Assembly (NCBI GenBank): GCA_937905915.1
Contig: CALCVR010000108.1
Location: forward strand, 1-11,263
From: an uncultured Eubacteriaceae bacterium
GTDB lineage: Bacteria > Bacillota > Clostridia > Oscillospirales > Acutalibacteraceae
Direction: 5' to 3'
DNA length: 11,263 nt
A program made the position numbers and the translations under genes. The notes under the pieces are model-generated. The model was not told the origin of the DNA. It worked only from the letters and a program-made list of their open reading frames with translations, and did not search any database. Shown in pieces: positions 6,937-11,263 of this stretch (its first letter is position 1; each line of letters starts with the position of its first letter).

Positions 6937-9900
6937 TTACCGGATTACAAAATTCAGCGGGAGGGTTTCTTCTAAAGTTCCGCCTTCCCATCTGCCGATT
7001 ACCGTCACCTGACGGCTTCCGGCTGTTCCGATACAGAACTTGATCTTCCAAGTGCGGACATCCCCCCGGTCCTCTTTGCTCAGAACCGTATTGCCAAAGC
7101 TCTTGCCACGCTCATTCTGAAGACTTATTTTGTCCACATTGGTAGTGGTCTCCACCGTAATAATAATATCTTCATTGACCGCGGCATTGTATTTGTCGGC
7201 CGTCGCTTCCAGTAGTTTCGGTTCTACCTCCGGCGGCGCAATAGATACATCAACTGCCACCGATGCTACTGGATCGCTCCATCCGCTGGCATTGTGAATG
7301 ACGGCATTGATTTGGCGGCCGTCGCCAGCTGTCCCTAGGCTGGTAGCAACAGTCCACACACGATGTCCAGACTCTGTACGGACAGCCATCTTCTGGATAC
7401 CCAGGTACCTGCCGTTTTCATTTTGCAGCCCTACACGATCCACATCGTCCGGGGTGACGATGGTCAGGATAATGCTTTCGTTGACAAAGTAGGAATCCTT
7501 ATCGGCCTCCATTGTGGTTTCTTCCAGCATCTCCTCTACCTGGGATTCGGCGGTATTAAAGCCTTCCAGCTTAAAAGTCGGGGTTTCGCCTTGCAGCTTT
7601 GTTTTGTCAAATTCCACCGAAATTTCCTTGGACTGGCCGGGCATCAGGGCAAAGTAGTTGTCAGAATAATAAGTGGGAAGCACCAATTCCGATCCGTCGG
7701 GCTGCACGGTCTTGACGCGGGTCATGACGGCCGGGATATCGGTGTTGTTGCTTACCTGGATGGTATAACGGTAAACATCGCCATCGGTATCGGCCGACAG
7801 GATCTGTCCATCCAGCTCGGCCTGTTCCAGGGTACTCATGTCCTGGTAATCCCGGTAAGATTCGGTATTTTCCCAATAGAAATTGCTGGCCAGGATATTG
7901 CCGCCGGCATCCACAATTTCGCACTGCATGAATTTAATGGGGGTGATGCCTTCCTCAGTGGGCCATTCCACGGCAAACATAGGCTTTACTTCATCTACAG
8001 CAACGGTTTCAGCCGTCTCCTCCTGGGTGCTGAGCAGTTTTCCGTTCATGTCGTAGATGCGTACACGGGCGGTCAAATCCGTATATTCCTTGCCGGTGTC
8101 GTTGGTAATGGAAATGGTGTTGGGGTTGGGATTGTACATGGGGCCGATGGTTTCATTCTTTGCCGATTCCTGGGTGGGGTTCCAGATAATGTTGAGCGGC
8201 TGGCTAGCGGTCTTTAAGGCGTAGTAACCGGCATTGGTGTCGTAGTAATAGTCGTAAATCTGCCATACGGTAGACGGCCACGCCGATTGGCTCATCCACA
8301 TGAGGAGGCCGCTGGAATTATCCTCGGCAAAGGATTCAAACATACCCTTATGGCCTTCGTAGTTGACCATCTGGGCGATGCGGGAGAAATCCTTGAGATT
8401 ATCGATGTTTTCCTCCGCTTCGTAAGCGTACATGAAATTCTTAAACTGACGGGCATTCTGAGCGCCGCCGTTGGCAAAGTCATGGATGCCCCATACGTCG
8501 TCCATAGGCCACTGATGTTCTGCACCCAGCATTTTGGATATGCTCTCATAGGCCGGGAAGTTGGGCATACCCCGCTCGGTGTGCAGCTGCGGGTTGGCTC
8601 CTGCGCTGCTGCTGGAGAAGTAGTTGCGCGGCGTCTGTACTGTATAAGGGCCATGGCCATTGATTCCAAAGTCCTCGGTGTTAGAGGATTTTACGTAATA
8701 GCGGCTTCCGTCCAAAGAACCTACTTGTTCTACGCCGTCGTTTCCGATGTTGGCTTTGCCGGCGACGGTGCTGGTAAGGAATTCTTGGATATCAGCAGGC
8801 GGAATGCCTTCATTGCGGGCACAGTAGATGGCCATACTGGGATGTTTGCGATTTCTCTTGATCTTATCGGTGGCGTTGTCAAAGAACATTTCGCGGTCTA
8901 CCGGATCAGGACCGTCGGAGGGGTTGGCAAGCCAGAAGTCGTCCCAAATCAAGATGCCGTATTTATCGCAGGCCTCATACAATTCCTCTTTCCAGGTCTG
9001 GCCCACCCAGTTGCGGATCATGGTGAAGTTTGCCTCTGCATGAAGACGGATCTTTGTCTCATAATCCTCTGCATCGGCCGCCAGGTTGGAGTCATCCATA
9101 CCCCAGTTGCCGCCTTTGAGGAAGATGCGCACGCCATTGCAGTACAAATTCAGAGCCGAACTGTTGGAGGATCCCCATCCGCTTCCCTGTTCACCGGTGC
9201 GGGTGAACTCCAGCTGGCGGATACCAAATTGGAAGGTCTGGATGTCTTCAACCGTCGGCCACCAGGATGATCCTGTCGCTGACTGGATCTCATAGGTGTA
9301 AAGCGGCTGGTCGCCGTAGGTATTGGGCCACCAGACCTGGGGATTGTCCACATCCACCTGGATGGCGACTTCCTTGGTCTCCCCAGCCGCCAAGACAATA
9401 TCCCCTTGAGAGAACTCAATTTCGCCAGGCTGGATGGTGCCTTGGACAGTGGCAGTTGTTTCGGAGTCACCGGGATTGGTCACCTCGGTGCGGATGGTGA
9501 GATGGGCTTTGGACAAATCGTAATTGCCCTGATCGTCTTTATCAAATGTCGTCTCAATCCACGGGCCGATAAGATGGACGTCTCCCTCACGGTAACTGAG
9601 GAACACATCGTCGTAAAGGCCGATGTTGCGGCCGCGGATGGTAGGTACCCAATCCCATCCCACCGAGGCGTGGATGGAAGGGTTGTCAGCTCCCAGCATA
9701 CCGCCGTTTGTGTTGGTGGTATCGGCGTCCTGGCAGGTGGTCAGGCCGGGATGTTCGGGAGCGATGATACGCACGGCCAAGTAGTTTTTCTCCCCGTAAT
9801 TGACCAAATCGGTGACGTCAAACTGGCCGCGGGTATAAGCGCCGTTGATTTCGCCCAATTCCTGGCCGTTAAAGTACACAACCGCCTTCCAGCTGACGGC

Positions 9901-11199
9901 ATTGAAGTTAAGCAGTACCTTTTGCCCCTGTTTCTCTTTGGGCACCACAAAATTGTTTCGGTACCAGAAGTTGGACCGGAAATAAGAATCGGATACTGCC
10001 AATTGATTATCGCTGACATCGGTATCTGGAACAGCTCCTGCTTCCAGGTAAGAGGTCAGCACTGTACCAGGCACCACGGCTGGCAGCCAAGTGGAATCGT
10101 CGTAGGCGGCCGAAGCCACCTCTTCACCGGCTACATCCCCAATGGCGCTTTCCCGTTCTACCTTCCAATTGCCGCCGGTAAGAGCCTGGGTCCCGTCTTC
10201 ACTTTCTTCCGGCATAGCGTCGATGGTATAGGAAAGATCGTTTGTCCCAATGACCTCCATCTCCTGAAGGCTATAATTCTCCCCAGCGCTCTCTTCCATT
10301 AGGACACGGACATACCGGGCCGTCTTGGTGGGAATCTTATTGGAGACGGCTCCTCCCTTCTGGTTTTTCACGTTGGAGACGGTTTTCCAATGTTCTGCGT
10401 CGTCGGATACTTGGATCTGATACTTGGTGGCGTAATCTTCCTGGCCCCAAGTGAGCCGCAGTTCGTCAAAGGTGCTCTGTGCCCCTAAGTCTATGTATAC
10501 CCACTGTTCACCAGCCCCGTCGCTGGTCCAGCGGCTGACAAAGGGGGCGTATTTCAAATTGACGTAATCCCCATACTTGGACGTCTCAAAGAAATCAACC
10601 TCCGCCACATTGAGATAACCGCCTCCCGTGGCCGAACCGGTGATTTTGAGGCGGTAATAAGGATATACCGTTTCGTTTTCAAAAGGGAAGGCCAGTGTGG
10701 CCCAACTGCCGCTGGAACGATAGGTATCAAAGGTATTGCCTTCAACGGTGTCCAGCACGTCCCAGTTTTGCCCGTCCTGGGATCCTTCAAAGGTCCAGTT
10801 CCCAGGGGCGCCTCCTCCGGCACGGGCTGAGATGTCATACCGCGTCACAGCCGTAGGTTTGCTGGGCGTAAACTGGAGAATTAACGGGTTTTCCTCAGAC
10901 GCGCTTCCACTGCCTCCGGAATAGATCATATCGTCAAACATGCCGTTTGTCGATCCAGAGGGGGACGTCAACGTGGGCGTCTCCCAGGTAATATCCTCCC
11001 CTACAATTCCATCTGTAATAAGCTGGGCGGTTTCGTTGAAGTCCATTGCGCTGGATTGATAGGCCATGCGATGGTAAGCAAGGTTTCGCTCCTCTCCTGA
11101 CGACGGTGTGGCTGTGGAGACAGGAGAAGTGGAAATCATCATGCCGGCTACCATTGTCAAGGCAAGACCTATGCTCAGGATTCTTCGGCTTTTTTTCAT
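6937..11199 (-). CDS. Secreted multidomain glycoside hydrolase family 2 enzyme (exo-beta-glucosaminidase / endo-beta-mannosidase clade)
   Basis: This 1420-residue exported enzyme starts with a Sec signal peptide (KKSRR, hydrophobic core 8-22, likely cleavage near VSTA at 27-30). Modules: two discoidin/CBM32-like beta-sandwiches (about 36-206 and 208-320; ARYVRVLMEES at 294-304 is typical). The GH2 jelly-roll is about 335-540 (VVPGTVLTSYLEAG, then FWYRNNF), the immunoglobulin-like domain about 545-665, and the TIM barrel about 675-1000. C-terminal beta-domains (about 1010-1215) and two tandem repeats (1226-1320, 1328-1420) follow. Predicted acid/base is E797 in CARNEGIPP; the predicted nucleophile is E875 in LHTERGMPNFP. 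The segment MWMSQSAWPSTVWQIYDYYY (967-986) is the hallmark of the clade holding Amycolatopsis CsxA and plant endo-beta-mannosidase. It probably cleaves beta-linked hexose or hexosamine from chitosan-like, mannan or N-glycan substrates; the exact substrate is uncertain. No LPXTG, dockerin or SLH anchor is seen. The ATG has AAAAGGAG (11208-11215) 8 nt upstream. Confidence 0.92.
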   Translation of the reverse strand: MKKSRRILSIGLALTMVAGMMISTSPVSTATPSSGEERNLAYHRMAYQSSAMDFNETAQLITDGIVGEDITWETPTLTSPSGSTNGMFDDMIYSGGSGSASEENPLILQFTPSKPTAVTRYDISARAGGGAPGNWTFEGSQDGQNWDVLDTVEGNTFDTYRSSGSWATLAFPFENETVYPYYRLKITGSATGGGYLNVAEVDFFETSKYGDYVNLKYAPFVSRWTSDGAGEQWVYIDLGAQSTFDELRLTWGQEDYATKYQIQVSDDAEHWKTVSNVKNQKGGAVSNKIPTKTARYVRVLMEESAGENYSLQEMEVIGTNDLSYTIDAMPEESEDGTQALTGGNWKVERESAIGDVAGEEVASAAYDDSTWLPAVVPGTVLTSYLEAGAVPDTDVSDNQLAVSDSYFRSNFWYRNNFVVPKEKQGQKVLLNFNAVSWKAVVYFNGQELGEINGAYTRGQFDVTDLVNYGEKNYLAVRIIAPEHPGLTTCQDADTTNTNGGMLGADNPSIHASVGWDWVPTIRGRNIGLYDDVFLSYREGDVHLIGPWIETTFDKDDQGNYDLSKAHLTIRTEVTNPGDSETTATVQGTIQPGEIEFSQGDIVLAAGETKEVAIQVDVDNPQVWWPNTYGDQPLYTYEIQSATGSSWWPTVEDIQTFQFGIRQLEFTRTGEQGSGWGSSNSSALNLYCNGVRIFLKGGNWGMDDSNLAADAEDYETKIRLHAEANFTMIRNWVGQTWKEELYEACDKYGILIWDDFWLANPSDGPDPVDREMFFDNATDKIKRNRKHPSMAIYCARNEGIPPADIQEFLTSTVAGKANIGNDGVEQVGSLDGSRYYVKSSNTEDFGINGHGPYTVQTPRNYFSSSSAGANPQLHTERGMPNFPAYESISKMLGAEHQWPMDDVWGIHDFANGGAQNARQFKNFMYAYEAEENIDNLKDFSRIAQMVNYEGHKGMFESFAEDNSSGLLMWMSQSAWPSTVWQIYDYYYDTNAGYYALKTASQPLNIIWNPTQESAKNETIGPMYNPNPNTISITNDTGKEYTDLTARVRIYDMNGKLLSTQEETAETVAVDEVKPMFAVEWPTEEGITPIKFMQCEIVDAGGNILASNFYWENTESYRDYQDMSTLEQAELDGQILSADTDGDVYRYTIQVSNNTDIPAVMTRVKTVQPDGSELVLPTYYSDNYFALMPGQSKEISVEFDKTKLQGETPTFKLEGFNTAESQVEEMLEETTMEADKDSYFVNESIILTIVTPDDVDRVGLQNENGRYLGIQKMAVRTESGHRVWTVATSLGTAGDGRQINAVIHNASGWSDPVASVAVDVSIAPPEVEPKLLEATADKYNAAVNEDIIITVETTTNVDKISLQNERGKSFGNTVLSKEDRGDVRTWKIKFCIGTAGSRQVTVIGRWEGGTLEETLPLNFVIR
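6940..7218 (-). repeat. C-terminal tandem module, copy B, of the GH2 protein
   Basis: Residues 1328-1420 repeat the landmarks of copy A: VNEDIIITV, VDKISLQNERGK, a Trp in VRTWKIKFC, and IGTAGSRQVTV. The copies are joined by a proline/glutamate linker (APPEVEPKLL, 1321-1330). Copy B ends at the stop codon with no cell-wall anchor after it. Confidence 0.75.
7240..7524 (-). repeat. C-terminal tandem module, copy A, of the GH2 protein
   Basis: Residues 1226-1320 form the first of two related beta-rich modules. Landmarks shared with copy B, in order, are VNESIILTI, VDRVGLQNENGR, a Trp in HRVWTVATS, and LGTAGDGRQ. The family is not recognised; an immunoglobulin-like fold with a binding or spacer role is an inference. 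Confidence 0.75.
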
Positions 11200-11263
11200 G
11201 ATGCTTTCTCCTTTTCTTATTTCTTGCTTTTCTTACCCTTTTCCCTGATAAAAGTACGACCCC
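11200..11263. other. Leader upstream of the GH2 gene; no further gene seen
   Basis: These 64 nt contain the GH2 ribosome binding site and an A/G-rich minus-strand leader. No convincing -35/-10 pair is present, so the promoter probably lies beyond the right edge. Confidence 0.5.

Noticed and set aside
7363..10302. Long open frames on the plus strand (7363-8217, 8287-9270, 9406-10302)
   Set aside because: All lie antisense within the GH2 gene; their translations show no recognisable family and are explained by the codon composition of the real gene.
6937..11199. Firm naming of the GH2 enzyme as exo-beta-D-glucosaminidase
   Set aside because: The clade similarity is clear, but the acid/base is Glu and the amine-binding Glu appears replaced by Trp, so the specific name is not supported.
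1..11263. Search for CRISPR arrays, tRNA/rRNA, insertion sequences, toxin-antitoxin or phage-defence genes
   Set aside because: No regularly spaced repeats, cloverleaf or rRNA-like sequence, transposase motifs or defence-gene signatures were seen; all space is accounted for by the listed genes and short intergenic regions.

Overview
The window looks like a stretch of chromosome from a Gram-positive Clostridia-type (Bacillota) organism. I infer this from strong AGGAGG-type ribosome binding sites, a lipoprotein signal peptide with a Ser/Ala-rich linker, intrinsic hairpin terminators, and the gene order Asp23-family protein, FakA, RecG, which is a known Firmicutes arrangement (compare yloU-yloV ... 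recG in Bacillus subtilis). Base composition is moderate, near 50% GC by eye, which fits gut Clostridia of the Oscillospirales/Ruminococcaceae kind better than a classical low-GC Clostridium. The taxon is an inference and not read directly from a marker gene. No tRNA, rRNA, CRISPR array, transposase or phage gene was seen.

Layout. Positions 3-632 (+) hold the C-terminal PhoU-like part of a gene cut by the left edge, probably a Na+/phosphate cotransporter-family protein. It converges on recG (693-2735, -), and the two share one perfect bidirectional terminator (646-689). Upstream of recG on the minus strand are fakA (2835-4487) and an asp23/yloU-family gene (4563-4949). These read asp23 to fakA to recG, with a terminator-like hairpin between fakA and recG. 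A promoter with an extended -10 box lies ahead of asp23.

Positions 5164-6681 (-) encode a lipoprotein solute-binding protein of the oligopeptide/dipeptide ABC family, with its own near-consensus promoter (TTGAAT-17-TATAAT). Positions 6937-11199 (-) encode a 1420-residue secreted glycoside hydrolase of family GH2. It has two N-terminal discoidin/CBM32-like modules, the GH2 core, and a C-terminal tandem pair of unrecognised beta-rich repeats. A strong terminator (6851-6881) separates it from the binding-protein gene.

How the genes fit together. asp23-fakA-recG is a housekeeping block: envelope stress or envelope-associated protein, exogenous fatty-acid phosphorylation, and replication-fork repair. 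The GH2 enzyme and the binding protein are accessory nutrient-acquisition genes; they are adjacent and co-oriented but have separate transcription signals, so a functional link is only a guess. The most interesting part is the GH2 protein: its overall fold family includes exo-beta-D-glucosaminidases, but the visible active-site residues look more like the beta-mannosidase/endo-beta-mannosidase side. I found no clear novel multi-gene system; the window is mostly ordinary chromosome.
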